Positions 1-9,635 are shown, counted from the stretch's first letter. The stretch is DNA of 64,000 bases from Thalassomonas actiniarum (GCF_000948975.2 NZ_CP059735.1:6384603-6448602), one strand, 5' to 3'. Numbers and translations are program-made. Notes: generated by a model not told the origin, from the sequence alone.

Positions 1-1631
1 AAACCTTCTTACAATACGGCTTAGACGAGCTGTTGCCGAAACAGGCTCTGCCCTGGTATGTGCGCCTGTTCCGCCACTCCCTGTTCTGGTTAAGGAACCA
101 GCATAAAGACAAGCCGCTGGCGCTGAGATTCCGCCTGGCCATTGAATCCCTGGGCCCGGTATTTATCAAGTTCGGCCAGATGCTGTCCACCCGCCGCGAT
201 TTACTGCCGCCGGACTTTGCCGATGAACTGGCGGCGCTGCAGGATCAGGTTTTGCCTTTTGACGGCGAGCAGGCCAAACAAATCATTATCAAGGCCATGG
301 GGGAAGAAGCGTTTAACCTGCACTTCGGCGACTTTGATATGACGCCGCTGGCATCCGCCTCCATCGCCCAGGTACATACCGCCAGTTTTTATCCCGACGG
401 CAAAGCCGGTCAGGGGCGGGATGTGGTACTTAAGGTCTTGCGCCCGGGGATCAGTAAAACCATACTCGCCGATATCAAGGTGATGGCCATGTTTGCCGCC
501 ATCGTCGCCCGCTGGTTGCCGGACGGCAAACGCCTGCGCCCGAAAGAAGTAGTGGCGGAATACCGTAAAACCATCCTGGATGAACTGGATTTAATGCGCG
601 AAGCCGCCAATGCCATCCAGCTCAAACGTAATTTCGAACAGGGCAGATCCAGCGATAAGGTCTTGTATGTGCCCGGTATCTACAGCGAATACTGCCATAA
701 AAACGTCCTGGTGATGGAGCGTATCTACGGCATAGGGGTTGGTGAAATAGAAACCCTGCATCAACAACAGGTCAATATGAAGCTCCTGGCGGAGCGCGGT
801 GTGGAAGTATTTTTTACCCAGGTATTTCGCGACAGCTTCTTTCATGCGGATATGCACCCGGGCAATGTCTTTGTCGATGCCAGCAGCCCGGAAGATCCCA
901 CCTGGATCGCCATCGACTGCGGTATCGTCGGCACCTTGAACCGGGAAGACAAACGTTACCTGGCGGAAAACTTCGTCGCCTTTTTTAACCGGGATTACCG
1001 TAAGGTGGCCCAGTTACATGTGGATTCCGGCTGGGTACCCCATGAAACCAGCGTAGACGAATTTGAATTTGCCATCCGCACCGTCTGTGAGCCGATTTTC
1101 AACAAACCGCTGGCAGAGATCTCCTTTGGCCAGGTATTAGTCAACCTGTTTAATACCGCCCGGCGCTTTAATATGGAAGTACAACCCCAGCTGGTGCTAT
1201 TGCAAAAAACCTTGCTTTATATCGAAGGTTTGGGCCGCCAGCTCTATCCGCAACTGGATTTATGGCAAACCGCCAAACCTTTCCTGGAAACCTGGGTGAA
1301 ACAGCAAATGGGGCCTAAGGCCATCCTGACCAAGGTCAGGGAGAACCTGCCGTTCTGGAATGAAAAACTGCCGGAAATGCCGGATCTGGTCTATGACTAC
1401 CTTAAAGCCGGTAAAGACAGCCAGATCCAGCAGGCGAAACTGATCAGCCAGCTTAACCGGCAACAGCAACAAAACAGCCAGAAACTGCTGTACGCTGTTT
1501 TTTCCGGCGCCCTGATCATCAGTGCCACCTTGTTATTTATCGAGCACAAGTCTTTTCCTGCGCTGATACTTGCGGGTGCGGGGGCGGGAATGGCCTTGCT
1601 GGCATTAAAGAAAAAACCGGACAATGATTAG
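1..1631 (+). CDS. ubiB: UbiB, ubiquinone biosynthesis kinase-like protein (5' end cut by window)
   Basis: Atypical protein-kinase-like (ABC1/ADCK/UbiB) membrane protein needed for coenzyme Q biosynthesis, thought to handle lipid precursors at the inner membrane with ATPase activity. The frame is open from base 3, and the upstream codons ([13 protein letters not shown]) match the E. coli N-terminus, so only about 14 residues lie outside the window; the TTG at 33 is not the start. Visible hallmarks are the KxGQ motif ([11 protein letters not shown]), the alanine-rich loop ASASIAQVH, the ExD motif in [17 protein letters not shown], and a DCG in place of DFG (AIDCGIVG). Two hydrophobic helices close the C-terminus, as is typical. 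Length and similarity to E. coli UbiB are high throughout. Confidence 0.96.
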   Translation, partial: TFLQYGLDELLPKQALPWYVRLFRHSLFWLRNQHKDKPLALRFRLAIESLGPVFIKFGQMLSTRRDLLPPDFADELAALQDQVLPFDGEQAKQIIIKAMGEEAFNLHFGDFDMTPLASASIAQVHTASFYPDGKAGQGRDVVLKVLRPGISKTILADIKVMAMFAAIVARWLPDGKRLRPKEVVAEYRKTILDELDLMREAANAIQLKRNFEQGRSSDKVLYVPGIYSEYCHKNVLVMERIYGIGVGEIETLHQQQVNMKLLAERGVEVFFTQVFRDSFFHADMHPGNVFVDASSPEDPTWIAIDCGIVGTLNREDKRYLAENFVAFFNRDYRKVAQLHVDSGWVPHETSVDEFEFAIRTVCEPIFNKPLAEISFGQVLVNLFNTARRFNMEVQPQLVLLQKTLLYIEGLGRQLYPQLDLWQTAKPFLETWVKQQMGPKAILTKVRENLPFWNEKLPEMPDLVYDYLKAGKDSQIQQAKLISQLNRQQQQNSQKLLYAVFSGALIISATLLFIEHKSFPALILAGAGAGMALLALKKKPDND

Positions 1632-1667
1632 CAAAAACGCCGTCCGGGGCCAAAAGGGCTTTATAAC

Positions 1668-2231
1668 TCAGTCGGTTTCCGCCGGGTTGATTTTCGCCGT
1701 TAAAATATGATCCCGCCACTGGCCGGCAATCTTGAGGTAAGATTTGGCCAGTCCCTCTTTTTCAAAACCAAGGCGCTGGAGTAAGCGTTCACTGCGGACA
1801 TTTTCCGGCATATAGTTGGCCATGATCCTGTGCATGCCCAGCTGCTCAAAAACAAAAGCATTGGTGGCGATCAGCATTTCCGCCATCAGCCCCCGCCCCT
1901 GATATTTCCTGGCGATGGAATAGCCGAGATAGCAGGCCTGAAACGGCCCGTGGATCAGATTGCTGTAGGTGGCCAGGGCGACAATTTCATTGTCTCCCGG
2001 AAAGTAGGCGGCAAAATGCAGCTCACGGCCCTGGTTAAAGCCGGTGAACGCCCGGGTCAGCCTTTTTTGTACTTCCGCCTCCTGATGATAATCCGTTTCC
2101 CTGAGCGGCTCCCAGGGTGCCAGATGTTGCTCATTTTCCCGGTAATAATGTTGCAGCAGGACATAATCCCCCGGCTGCAGTACAGAAATCTCCAAATGCT
2201 CTGTGGTCAGGCTGGGCAGAACCTGCATCAT
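1668..2231 (-). CDS. GNAT-family N-acetyltransferase, RimJ-like
   Basis: 187-residue GNAT acetyltransferase of the RimJ/RimL group, which uses acetyl-CoA to acetylate protein N-termini (RimJ acts on ribosomal protein S5). Early in the protein is the PWEPLRETD segment typical of the RimJ subgroup. The acetyl-CoA pyrophosphate loop is visible as QGRGLM around residue 115, followed by the family's NxxSxRLLxxLGF pattern (ENVRSERLLQRLGFEKEG). It lies 28 bases beyond the rep stop codon, on the same strand, so it may be cotranscribed with rep. RimJ is the best guess; the true substrate cannot be read from the sequence. Confidence 0.85.
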   Translation of the reverse strand: MMQVLPSLTTEHLEISVLQPGDYVLLQHYYRENEQHLAPWEPLRETDYHQEAEVQKRLTRAFTGFNQGRELHFAAYFPGDNEIVALATYSNLIHGPFQACYLGYSIARKYQGRGLMAEMLIATNAFVFEQLGMHRIMANYMPENVRSERLLQRLGFEKEGLAKSYLKIAGQWRDHILTAKINPAETD

Positions 2232-2259
2232 AAACCTGTGCCTCCTTTCTGGCAGTAAA

Positions 2260-4287
2260 CTAATTTTTCTCGCTTTTCGCTTTAAGCATAGCCCGTAAAT
2301 TGGCGACCCCGGCTTTGCCCTTTTCCTGTTTTTGCTCTGCGGTCGGCTGGGCCCTGCCGCTTTCCCAGATCAGATCGTTCTGCGGCAATTCATATAAGAA
2401 ACGGCTCGGCTCGGTGCGGGCCACTTCACCAAATTGCCGACGCTCCCGGGCATAGGTAAAAATCAGCTCCCGCTGCGCCCGGGTGATGCCGACATAGGCC
2501 AGGCGGCGCTCTTCTTCAACATTGCCTTCATCAACACTGGTCTGGTGGGGCAGCAGCCCCTCTTCCATGCCGATCAGGAACACATAGGGGAATTCCAACC
2601 CTTTGGAAGCATGCAGGGTCATCAGCTGCACCTGGTCCGCCATATCTTCTTCTTCGTTACGCTCCATCATGTCACGTAAGGTTAAACGGGTGACGATTTG
2701 CGGCAAGGTCATGGGTTCGTCCAGCTCACCCCCTTCCAGCATTTCCGTAACCCAGCTGAATAACTGGGTCACGTTTTTCATACGCATTTCCGCCGCCTTG
2801 GCACTGGGAGAAGTATCATATAGCCAGTCTTCGTAATTGATTTCCCGGATCATTGAGCGCAATACCGCGGCGGTATCGCCACGCTCGGCATTATCGGCGG
2901 TTTCGACGATCCAGCGGGTAAAGCGCTGGACACTGGCCAGGCCGCGCCCGGTCAGGTGCTGCTCTAACCCCAGCTCAAAACTGGCGGCAAACATACTGAT
3001 CTGGCGCATATTGGCATAGCTGCCCAGTTTTTCCAGCGTGGTCGGGCCTATTTCACGGCGCGGCACGTTAACGATACGCAAAAAGGCATTATCGTCGTCG
3101 GGATTCACCAGCACCCTTAGGTAGGCCATGATATCTTTGATTTCGCTGCGGGAGAAAAAGGAGGTGCCGCCGCTGATCTTATAGGGAATACGGTTGGTCA
3201 TCATCGCCTTTTCCAGCAAACGCGACTGATGATTGCCCCGGTACAAAACCGCGTAATCCTTAAACTGGCTCTTATTCTGGAACCTGTGGCCGATCAGCTC
3301 ACCCACCAGGCGCTCCACTTCATTTTCTTCATTTTTTGTCTGTACCACCCGCAATTCCAGCCCGTAAGCGAGCTCGCTGAACAGCGCCTTGTCATAAACA
3401 TGGGGGTTATTGGCAATTAATATATTGGCACATTTAAGGATACGGCCACTGGAGCGGTAATTTTGCTCGAGCTTGATCAGCTTCAGACTGGGGAAGTCCT
3501 TACCAAGCTGTACCAGATTTTCCGGTTTGGCCCCGCGCCAGGAATAAATCGACTGGTCATCGTCTCCTACCACGGTTAAACGGCCGCGTTCGCCGGTGAT
3601 CAGTTTCACAAATTCATACTGGCTGGCATTGGTATCCTGGTATTCATCCACCAGCATATAACGGATTTTATTTTGCCAGCGCTGCCGTACCTCCGGGTAA
3701 TTGCGCAGCAGCAAGGTCGGAATCAGGATCAGATCATCAAAATCCAGGGCATTATAGGCCTTCATATGTTTCTGGTAACGGGCGTAAAACTCGGCGTAGA
3801 GGGCGGCATCGGCATCACCGGCTGTTTTCAGCGCCCCGTCCGGCAACAGCAAGTCGTTTTTCCAGTTGGAGATCATGCCCTGTAGTTTATTCAGCAGGTC
3901 CTTATCGCCGTCGAGCTCCTGCTCGGTCAGCTCCTTTAACAACGCCAGGGTATCCTGATCGTCAAACAGGGTAAAACCCGGCTTATAACCTAAGGTTTTG
4001 ATTTCACGGCGCACAATATCCAGGCCAAGGGAGTGGAAAGTTGATACCGTCAGGCCCCGGGTCAGCTCGCGGCCGAGCATTTTGCTGACCCGCTCTTTCA
4101 TTTCCCGGGCGGCTTTATTGGTAAAAGTTACCGCGGCAATGTTTCTTGCCTTGTAGTCGCATTTTTGGATCAGATAGGCTATTTTCTGACAAATAACCCC
4201 GGTTTTGCCACTGCCGGCGCCCGCCAGTACCAGGCAGGGGCCGCTAACATATTTTACCGCTTCATTTTGTCCGGGATTAAGTTTCAT
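2260..4287 (-). CDS. rep: ATP-dependent DNA helicase Rep
   Basis: Superfamily 1A 3'-to-5' DNA helicase that removes proteins ahead of the replication fork and helps restart replication. The 675 residues match the 673 of E. coli Rep and align end to end from [14 protein letters not shown]. Motifs in order: Walker A AGAGSGKT near residue 22, motif Ia [11 protein letters not shown], motif [10 protein letters not shown], motif [17 protein letters not shown], motif [10 protein letters not shown], motif [16 protein letters not shown], motif [15 protein letters not shown] second UvrD-type helicase (uvrD) lies at 43992-46169; this copy is assigned to Rep by end-to-end similarity, including the C-terminal DLIWE segment. 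Confidence 0.97.
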   Translation of the reverse strand: MKLNPGQNEAVKYVSGPCLVLAGAGSGKTGVICQKIAYLIQKCDYKARNIAAVTFTNKAAREMKERVSKMLGRELTRGLTVSTFHSLGLDIVRREIKTLGYKPGFTLFDDQDTLALLKELTEQELDGDKDLLNKLQGMISNWKNDLLLPDGALKTAGDADAALYAEFYARYQKHMKAYNALDFDDLILIPTLLLRNYPEVRQRWQNKIRYMLVDEYQDTNASQYEFVKLITGERGRLTVVGDDDQSIYSWRGAKPENLVQLGKDFPSLKLIKLEQNYRSSGRILKCANILIANNPHVYDKALFSELAYGLELRVVQTKNEENEVERLVGELIGHRFQNKSQFKDYAVLYRGNHQSRLLEKAMMTNRIPYKISGGTSFFSRSEIKDIMAYLRVLVNPDDDNAFLRIVNVPRREIGPTTLEKLGSYANMRQISMFAASFELGLEQHLTGRGLASVQRFTRWIVETADNAERGDTAAVLRSMIREINYEDWLYDTSPSAKAAEMRMKNVTQLFSWVTEMLEGGELDEPMTLPQIVTRLTLRDMMERNEEEDMADQVQLMTLHASKGLEFPYVFLIGMEEGLLPHQTSVDEGNVEEERRLAYVGITRAQRELIFTYARERRQFGEVARTEPSRFLYELPQNDLIWESGRAQPTAEQKQEKGKAGVANLRAMLKAKSEKN

Positions 4288-4586
4288 ATTGGATCAGTTT
4301 TCTAAAAAATTTACAGGTTATCGAATGCTTTTCAGGGAAAAGACCAGCTGCCGCATTTTATGCCTGAACCTTATACCTAAACTTGATACTTAAAAGAAGG
4401 CGGCTAAAGCAGAACAGCCAGATAAACATCATGGCGATTATGAAAGCGCAGATTTTACCCTTTTTTTGTCCCGGGCAACATCTGTCTTTTGATATTGATC
4501 CAAGAAATTTACCCAATAACTTTATACTCGCGCCTTAAAAGTGTTTACAATAGGTCCAAGTACAGTAGATAAAGCAGCTTAGCCCT

Positions 4587-4868
4587 ATGTTAAACGCTAA
4601 AAAAATTGAAGATATTGCCCGTCAGGTTACGGATTCCATCCCGCCGGGATTAAAAACCATAGCCAACGATCTCGAAGACAAGACCAAAACCGTCTTGCAA
4701 CGTAAATTGTCTCAGTTAGATGTGGTCACCCGGGAAGAGTTTGATGTGCAAACCCAGGTCTTGATCAAAACCCGCGCCCAGTTAAGCATGCTGGAAAACA
4801 AAATTGCCGAGCTTGAAGAGCGTTTACAGGAAAAACAGCTGGCAGAGAAAGAAGTGTCTGAAGACTAG
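4587..4868 (+). CDS. ubiK: UbiK, accessory factor of the ubiquinone biosynthesis complex
   Basis: 93-residue member of the BMFP/YqiC family, now UbiK, which binds UbiJ and lipids and supports aerobic coenzyme Q synthesis. An N-terminal amphipathic helix (IEDIARQVTDSIPPGL) is followed by a C-terminal coiled coil (about residues 55-88), the family architecture. It is divergent from rep. The 299-base gap upstream (4288-4586) is A+T rich and holds no other gene that I can support. Confidence 0.9.
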   Translation: MLNAKKIEDIARQVTDSIPPGLKTIANDLEDKTKTVLQRKLSQLDVVTREEFDVQTQVLIKTRAQLSMLENKIAELEERLQEKQLAEKEVSED

Positions 4869-4883
4869 CACTTTGGTGTTTTC

Positions 4884-4931
4884 CTGCTTTAACCGGCCGC
4901 CTCAAGATGAATAACGGCGGCCGACAAGCAG
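4884..4931. terminator. Two-part inverted repeat between convergent ubiK and XRE gene
   Basis: Nested inverted repeat: CTGCTT pairs with AAGCAG outside, and CGGCCGCC pairs with GGCGGCCG inside, with a 14-base loop. It sits exactly between two convergent genes, as a bidirectional terminator would. There is no long T tract on either side, so the terminator role is inferred from position and stem strength. Confidence 0.5.
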
Positions 4932-4942
4932 CAGTAAATCCC

Positions 4943-5662
4943 TTACTGTTTAAAGAGTTTCCTTTCCAGGACAAAGCCCATAATCCCGGCAGAAAACAAC
5001 ATCACTGCCAAAATTTGCAGTAAGGCGTTGATGAGTCTCGGCTCCTGCTCGTGCTTATCTAGCTGATAAAAGCGCAATCCTCCGCTGACCTGCTCGGTGA
5101 AGTGCGGACCTAAGTTATCCCAAAGCAACAGGTATTTAGCGTCTTTGCGTTTCACCATTTCCATTTTTTTCTTAATATGGAGCCTGCGATGCTCGTCGCC
5201 GTTGCCGGAGATCAGCCTTGACCAGCTGCTAAAGATATCTTTAGGTTCGCCGGGCAGCACCACCCCCTGGGATTCATACTGATAACGGGTTTCACCAAAC
5301 AACAGCGTGCTGAAACCGGTATAAAACAAGGTTACCGCTATCACTATCAGGGCGCTGCAGCTATATAAGTAACGCCTTTGTTTTGTACTTTGCTGCTGCT
5401 GTTGTTGCTTCAGCCAGTGCTCGATATCCGGGATCTGGCTTAATTGCCCCCGGCTGGTATTTAAATCAAAACGAGCCAAAAACTGATTCAACTCCAGATT
5501 AAAGGCCTTAAGTAAACTTCTGAAAATTTCATTGGACGGTACCGACTTATCATTTTCCAGCTTAGATAAATAAGATTGTTCTATCCCCGCCAGCTGTGCT
5601 AATTCCGGTTGGCTTAATCCCAGCTCATGCCTGAGTTGTTTAAATTGTTCACCGAGTGTCAT
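4943..5662 (-). CDS. Membrane-anchored XRE-family helix-turn-helix protein
   Basis: 239-residue protein with an N-terminal XRE-type helix-turn-helix (about residues 6-60; LSQPELAQLAGIEQSYLSKL is the recognition region). A linker with six consecutive glutamines follows, then a membrane segment at about 100-124. The middle domain of about 80 residues (125-205) is expected outside the cytoplasm, and a second hydrophobic segment runs at about 208-232. A DNA-binding domain tethered to the membrane with a possible periplasmic domain suggests a one-component signal sensor, but no target or ligand is evident. I do not recognise a named family for the middle domain. Its stop faces ubiK across an inverted repeat. 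Confidence 0.85.
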   Translation of the reverse strand: MTLGEQFKQLRHELGLSQPELAQLAGIEQSYLSKLENDKSVPSNEIFRSLLKAFNLELNQFLARFDLNTSRGQLSQIPDIEHWLKQQQQQQSTKQRRYLYSCSALIVIAVTLFYTGFSTLLFGETRYQYESQGVVLPGEPKDIFSSWSRLISGNGDEHRRLHIKKKMEMVKRKDAKYLLLWDNLGPHFTEQVSGGLRFYQLDKHEQEPRLINALLQILAVMLFSAGIMGFVLERKLFKQ

Positions 5663-5795
5663 AGTGATCCCTTATATAAAATATTTGCCTGTAAATTGGA
5701 TGAATAGCGCCGGCTGCTGAAGAATATTCTTAGGTATTCCTGCCGGGATAAAAAGCAGAATATTGAGGAATAACCGGGAATCCGGGTAAAAAAGA

Positions 5796-5831
5796 CGAAA
5801 ATACCCGCCGGGAGACAACTTAAAGCGGGTA
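5796..5831 (-). terminator. Rho-independent terminator downstream of the LysE-type gene
   Basis: On the minus strand a TACCCGC/GCGGGTA stem just past the end of the LysE-type gene is followed by TTTTCGTCTTTTTT. Stem plus T-rich tail fits intrinsic termination. Confidence 0.65.
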
Positions 5832-5852
5832 AGATCTTAGTTTACAAATAAA

Positions 5853-6494
5853 TTAATTAATTTTTGTTGTCAGCAGTTTTATCCCCAGGAGGATCATGGC
5901 GCCGCCTAAAATCCTGTCTATCCAGTGGCCAAAACGCTGAAAGCCGGCATTGACCTTAGGCCTGGAAAGCAACATTACTACGCTGGAGAACCAGGCAAGC
6001 TGGATCACCATCATCCAGACGCCGTAAACCGCAATTTGATATAAGGGCATATCCGGCGATAACACTAAAGTAAAAAGCGAAACAAAATAAACAGGAGCCT
6101 TGGGATTAAGGGCATTGCATAAAAAACCTAAGCCTATACTTTTTGCCGAACCCGGGCGAGTGATTTGCGCCGCATCCGCTTGGGTATCCATCGTGCTTTG
6201 CACCTGGGCTTTCGACCTCAGGCCCTGGTAACCCAGATATAACAAATAGCCGCCGCCAAAAATTTTAATCGCCCATAAGGCCATGGAGGAGTTGGCAATC
6301 ACCGCCGCCAGGCCAAAAGCGGAATAAATGATATGGATGGACAAACCTAGAGTGATACCGAGACTGATCAACAGACCGGTTTTTTTGCCATTGCGCAGTG
6401 TTTGCTGGGAAACCAAAACAAAATCAGGCCCGGGAGAGGCCGCCGCCAACAGATGTATTGAGGTGATTAATAATAATCCGGTAAATAAATCCAT
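5853..6494 (-). CDS. LysE/RhtB-family amino-acid exporter
   Basis: 213-residue inner-membrane protein of the LysE/RhtB superfamily, which exports amino acids such as lysine, threonine, homoserine or leucine. It carries the family N-terminal signature AAASPGPDFVLV at about residues 18-29 and about six hydrophobic segments. A strong Shine-Dalgarno (GGGAGG) sits five bases before the ATG. The substrate cannot be assigned from sequence. It is monocistronic between an inverted repeat upstream and a terminator downstream. Confidence 0.92.
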   Translation of the reverse strand: MDLFTGLLLITSIHLLAAASPGPDFVLVSQQTLRNGKKTGLLISLGITLGLSIHIIYSAFGLAAVIANSSMALWAIKIFGGGYLLYLGYQGLRSKAQVQSTMDTQADAAQITRPGSAKSIGLGFLCNALNPKAPVYFVSLFTLVLSPDMPLYQIAVYGVWMMVIQLAWFSSVVMLLSRPKVNAGFQRFGHWIDRILGGAMILLGIKLLTTKIN

Positions 6495-6531
6495 AAGGCC
6501 TCCCGACGGTTATAAGTTAAGGGTTATCGCA

Positions 6532-6589
6532 AAAACTGTGTCCCCGATACTGCAGCATTCTCTCAGCCAAAAAAGGGGGACACAGTTTT
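6532..6589. repeat. 14-bp perfect inverted repeat with GTGTCCCC arms (REPIN-like)
   Basis: Perfect arms AAAACTGTGTCCCC and GGGGACACAGTTTT are separated by 30 bases. The repeat lies between the start of the LysE-type gene and the end of the aminopeptidase gene, both on the minus strand. The GGGGACAC core resembles palindromes associated with Y1/RAYT transposases in many proteobacteria (from memory, not checked). It could also act as a terminator for the aminopeptidase gene. Confidence 0.6.
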
Positions 6590-6595
6590 ATACCA

Positions 6596-8008
6596 TTAAT
6601 ACCGGTAAAAAGCACTCATGGCCCGGTACAGGGAGTAGATATCCACTTTTGAACTCAGGGCATAAGGCGAGTGAATCGATAATACCGGCACGCCGAAATC
6701 GATCACTTCCATATTATCTTTAGACAAGCTGCTGCCGATAGTACCGCCGGAAGCCTTACCTTTATAAGTGCTGGTTTGCCATAAGATATCCGCCTTGTCT
6801 AAATAACTGCGGGTCCAGGCAATATATTCGGAATTGGCATTAAAACCGCCGCCGTAAAGCTTGAGGTTAACTCCTTGCCCTAAACGCGGCGCATTGCCCA
6901 GATCCCAGACACCCGGCCAGTTAGGGTTCACCCCGGGATTGACATCGGTAGAGATCACCTTAGTATTTTTCAGCGCCTGGCGTAAGAAATGATCGTTATA
7001 ATCGCCGCCTTTGTTAAGGTAAAGCATTTCGGAAATCAAATCCACCAGGTAGGTAGACTTGGCGCCGGTATTATTGATATTGCCGACTTCTTCGTTATCC
7101 ACCAGGAACGCCATCGCGGTATATTCCGGGGTTTCCTGCTCCAATATCGCTTTAACCGAGGCATAGGCCGCCAGCTTATCGTCCTGACCATAAGCGGCAA
7201 TCAAAGCACGGTCAATGCCGACATCACGCGGTTTCATTGCCGGCACCAGCGCCAGCTCCGCAGAAACCAGATCGGCAAGTGAAATACCGTACTCTGCCTT
7301 TAAATAGGCGATCACCTGCTGTTTTACTTTCGATTTTTTACCCGGTTTAGAGGCAATAATGGCATCAAGTTCTTCTTTTTTGATCACTTCGCGATTCGAT
7401 CTTTTACGGTATTCCTGATCCACATGCGGGGCCAGGTCCGGCACCATAAACACAGGATCGTCGGCGTCAAGACCGATAGAAATCTTCACCCGGCTGCCGT
7501 CTTTTTTATCAACATGCCCCACCAGCGCCAGCGGTATATTCACCCACTGGTAATTTTTGATGCCGCCGTGAATATAGGTTTGCACCAGGGCAAAACCTTC
7601 TTTTTCATATAAAGGACGGCCTTTTAATTCTATTCTCGGCGAATCGATATGGGAGCCGACGATACGTACCCCCTGGGTCAACGGCTTTTCACCGATAACG
7701 ATCAGATTCATCGCCCGGCCGCGGTTGACATCATAAAAACGCGCTCCCGGGGTTAATACGCTGTCGCTTTTCAGCGGTTTAAAACCCTGGGCTTCCACCA
7801 GTTTCACGGTTTCATCCACAAAACTGATTTCAGTTCTCGCCTTGTGGATAAAGTCCTTATAACCGGTGGCATAAGTTTCCACTTTCTTAAGTTCTTTCTT
7901 GGATAATGCCAGCCAGGAGGAATTTTCTTCTGCCGCCTGTGAAAATTGTGCAGTTAACGCCAAACCGGTCGCCAGCATAACGCCGGCCGCTTTAAATACC
8001 TTGTTCAT
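6596..8008 (-). CDS. M18-family zinc aminopeptidase with signal peptide
   Basis: 470-residue metallo-aminopeptidase of the M18 (aminopeptidase I/aspartyl aminopeptidase) family. Metal and catalytic motifs are visible: GSHIDSPRIEL near residue 117, LVDNEEVGN near 305, STDVNPG near 355, and a late SIHSPYALSS histidine. The first 25 residues (MNKVFKAAG, then a hydrophobic core ending QFSQA) form a clear Sec signal peptide, so the enzyme is expected in the periplasm or outside. Most M18 members are cytosolic, making this an exported variant that presumably supports peptide scavenging. The neighbouring amino-acid exporter may be unrelated. Confidence 0.9.
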   Translation of the reverse strand: MNKVFKAAGVMLATGLALTAQFSQAAEENSSWLALSKKELKKVETYATGYKDFIHKARTEISFVDETVKLVEAQGFKPLKSDSVLTPGARFYDVNRGRAMNLIVIGEKPLTQGVRIVGSHIDSPRIELKGRPLYEKEGFALVQTYIHGGIKNYQWVNIPLALVGHVDKKDGSRVKISIGLDADDPVFMVPDLAPHVDQEYRKRSNREVIKKEELDAIIASKPGKKSKVKQQVIAYLKAEYGISLADLVSAELALVPAMKPRDVGIDRALIAAYGQDDKLAAYASVKAILEQETPEYTAMAFLVDNEEVGNINNTGAKSTYLVDLISEMLYLNKGGDYNDHFLRQALKNTKVISTDVNPGVNPNWPGVWDLGNAPRLGQGVNLKLYGGGFNANSEYIAWTRSYLDKADILWQTSTYKGKASGGTIGSSLSKDNMEVIDFGVPVLSIHSPYALSSKVDIYSLYRAMSAFYRY

Positions 8009-8246
8009 AAACCTACTACCTGAAGAAATATCTGCTTATAGTAAGCTAAGTGAAGGGGGAAGCAAATGCAAAAAAATCATTTTGTTAGCAAAAATTCCGC
8101 GATAAATAACGGCCTTTGGCCACTCAAAACAGCAGGGCACAGGGATAATTTTCAGCCAAAAACACATAAAAAAAGCTTAAGGAAATTGAACAACTTATCA
8201 ACACCTTTTAATGTAACCAGCTATTTTTTATAGGAAAAACAATTTA

Positions 8247-8275
8247 TTAACATAGTTTATCAGCTATGCTATCAT
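8247..8275 (+). promoter_or_regulatory. Sigma-70 promoter for the HlyD/ABC exporter genes
   Basis: TTAACA and TATCAT hexamers are separated by exactly 17 bases, each matching consensus at five of six positions. They end 34 bases before the hlyD-like ATG. The rest of the 8009-8309 gap is A+T rich, presumably carries the aminopeptidase promoter on the other strand, and shows no further gene. Confidence 0.7.
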
Positions 8276-8309
8276 GATTTTGATTTAGCAAGAGCCCGTA
8301 GTAACTGTT

Positions 8310-9554
8310 ATGGATAACCTTTTCCGTCCCGAAGTATTAGAAAAAAAACGCCACAGATTGGACGGAGCCGTCAGCTTAGTTCAGCCGCCGCTATTTAAAT
8401 CCTTTGCCCTGCTCATGGTTTTTATCGTTTTCATTAGCCTGGTTTATCTCTCCATCGGCAGTTATACCCGTAAAGAAAGGGTCAGCGGCATGCTGCAACC
8501 GGACAGCGGCCTGGTGAAATTAACCGCGCCGCAATCGGGTATTATCACCCAGTTACTGGTACAGGAAGGCCAGGCGGTGCAAAAAGATCAGCCGCTGCTG
8601 CGCATCACCTCGGAAAAACATGGCGCCGAAGGTTTTGAACTCAACCAGTCATTGATCAACCAGTATCAGTTCCAGATCACTACTTTGGAACAGCAAAAAA
8701 GCAAACAGCAAACCCAGCACCAGCTGCAGATCACTGAGCTGGAAAATAAATTCAGCAATTTCAAAAAGCGCCTGCAGCAGCTGGATCTGCAAAAAGACAT
8801 TTTTGACAAACGTATCGCCATCAACAAAGAAATCGTGCTGCAGGTCTCTACTTTGGCGGGTACCGGCTATATTTCCGATCTCGAGCTGAAAAAACAAAAA
8901 GATTCCCTGTTGTCCCTGGATCAGCAGGCTTCCGGCATCCGCTCGGAGCGGTTGAGTATTAACGATCAAATTGAACAGATAGAAAACCAGCTGGCTCAAC
9001 TGCCGATAGAGCAGGCCAAGCTCAACAACCAAATCAATACCCAGCTGGCGGAAACCAGGGTACAGCTGGCCACCATCAAACAACAGCGGCTGGGGGAACT
9101 AAGGGCACCGTCAGACGGCATAGTCTCGGGTTTACTGGCCAAAACGGGAAAATCGGTACTGACCAACCAGAGCCTGCTTAATATCCTACCCGACGGCAGT
9201 GCCATGCAGGCGGTGATTTATGTCCCCACCTCGGCCTTTGGTTTTATCAACAGCGGCCAAAAAACCCGGTTAAGGTATCACGCCTTTCCCTATGAGAAGT
9301 TTGGCATTTATGACGGCACCATTTCAGAAATCAGCACCAGTGTGATCTTACCGGATGAACTTGATACCCCGGGACTGATCAACCAGCCTTCCTACCGGGT
9401 AGTGGTGGACCTGGCGCAGCAGAATATCAATGCCTACGGTAAAGAAATTTCCCTGCGCTCCGGCATGATGCTCGACGCCGATATTATTATCGAAGAGCGC
9501 TCCTTATTACACTGGTTGTTTGACCCTGTTCTGAGTATTAAAGGCCAGTTATAA
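8310..9554 (+). CDS. HlyD-family periplasmic adaptor of a peptide exporter (CvaA/RaxA-like)
   Basis: 414-residue membrane-fusion protein that would link the ABC transporter encoded next to an outer-membrane channel. It has an N-terminal cytoplasmic stretch, one membrane segment (about residues 29-50) and a biotinyl-lipoyl-like half motif (LTAPQSGIITQLLVQEGQAV). A long coiled-coil hairpin follows (about 105-255), then the second lipoyl half (LRAPSDGIVSGLLAKTGKSV) and a beta-barrel C-terminus. The opening RPEVLEKKRHRLDGAVSL is typical of the colicin V CvaA/MchE branch. The gene for the C39-peptidase ABC protein begins 81 bases downstream. The outer-membrane partner, probably TolC, is not in this window. 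Confidence 0.93.
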   Translation: MDNLFRPEVLEKKRHRLDGAVSLVQPPLFKSFALLMVFIVFISLVYLSIGSYTRKERVSGMLQPDSGLVKLTAPQSGIITQLLVQEGQAVQKDQPLLRITSEKHGAEGFELNQSLINQYQFQITTLEQQKSKQQTQHQLQITELENKFSNFKKRLQQLDLQKDIFDKRIAINKEIVLQVSTLAGTGYISDLELKKQKDSLLSLDQQASGIRSERLSINDQIEQIENQLAQLPIEQAKLNNQINTQLAETRVQLATIKQQRLGELRAPSDGIVSGLLAKTGKSVLTNQSLLNILPDGSAMQAVIYVPTSAFGFINSGQKTRLRYHAFPYEKFGIYDGTISEISTSVILPDELDTPGLINQPSYRVVVDLAQQNINAYGKEISLRSGMMLDADIIIEERSLLHWLFDPVLSIKGQL

Positions 9555-9632
9555 ATGTTCTCACTATCAATAGGCTTGTCCGCAAGCCCGTTAACACCTA
9601 TGTATAAATTCTCAGCCAAGGACTGTAACTAG
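9555..9632 (+). CDS. Possible 25-residue peptide between hlyD-like and ABC genes
   Basis: An ATG follows the hlyD-like stop directly (TAAATG) and opens a 26-codon frame that ends three bases before the ABC transporter ATG, filling the gap exactly. AAGG lies nine bases before this ATG. The product has no double-glycine motif, one cysteine near the end and a run of small and hydrophobic residues. It may be a translational coupler, a tiny peptide or chance. A GGCTTG/CAAGCC hairpin lies inside it. Confidence 0.25.
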   Translation: MFSLSIGLSASPLTPMYKFSAKDCN

Positions 9633-9635
9633 ATT

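Noticed and set aside
5385-5410. GCT/GTT trinucleotide run as a possible microsatellite
   Set aside because: It simply encodes the glutamine linker of the XRE protein; a phase-variation role is unlikely since units are mixed and keep frame.
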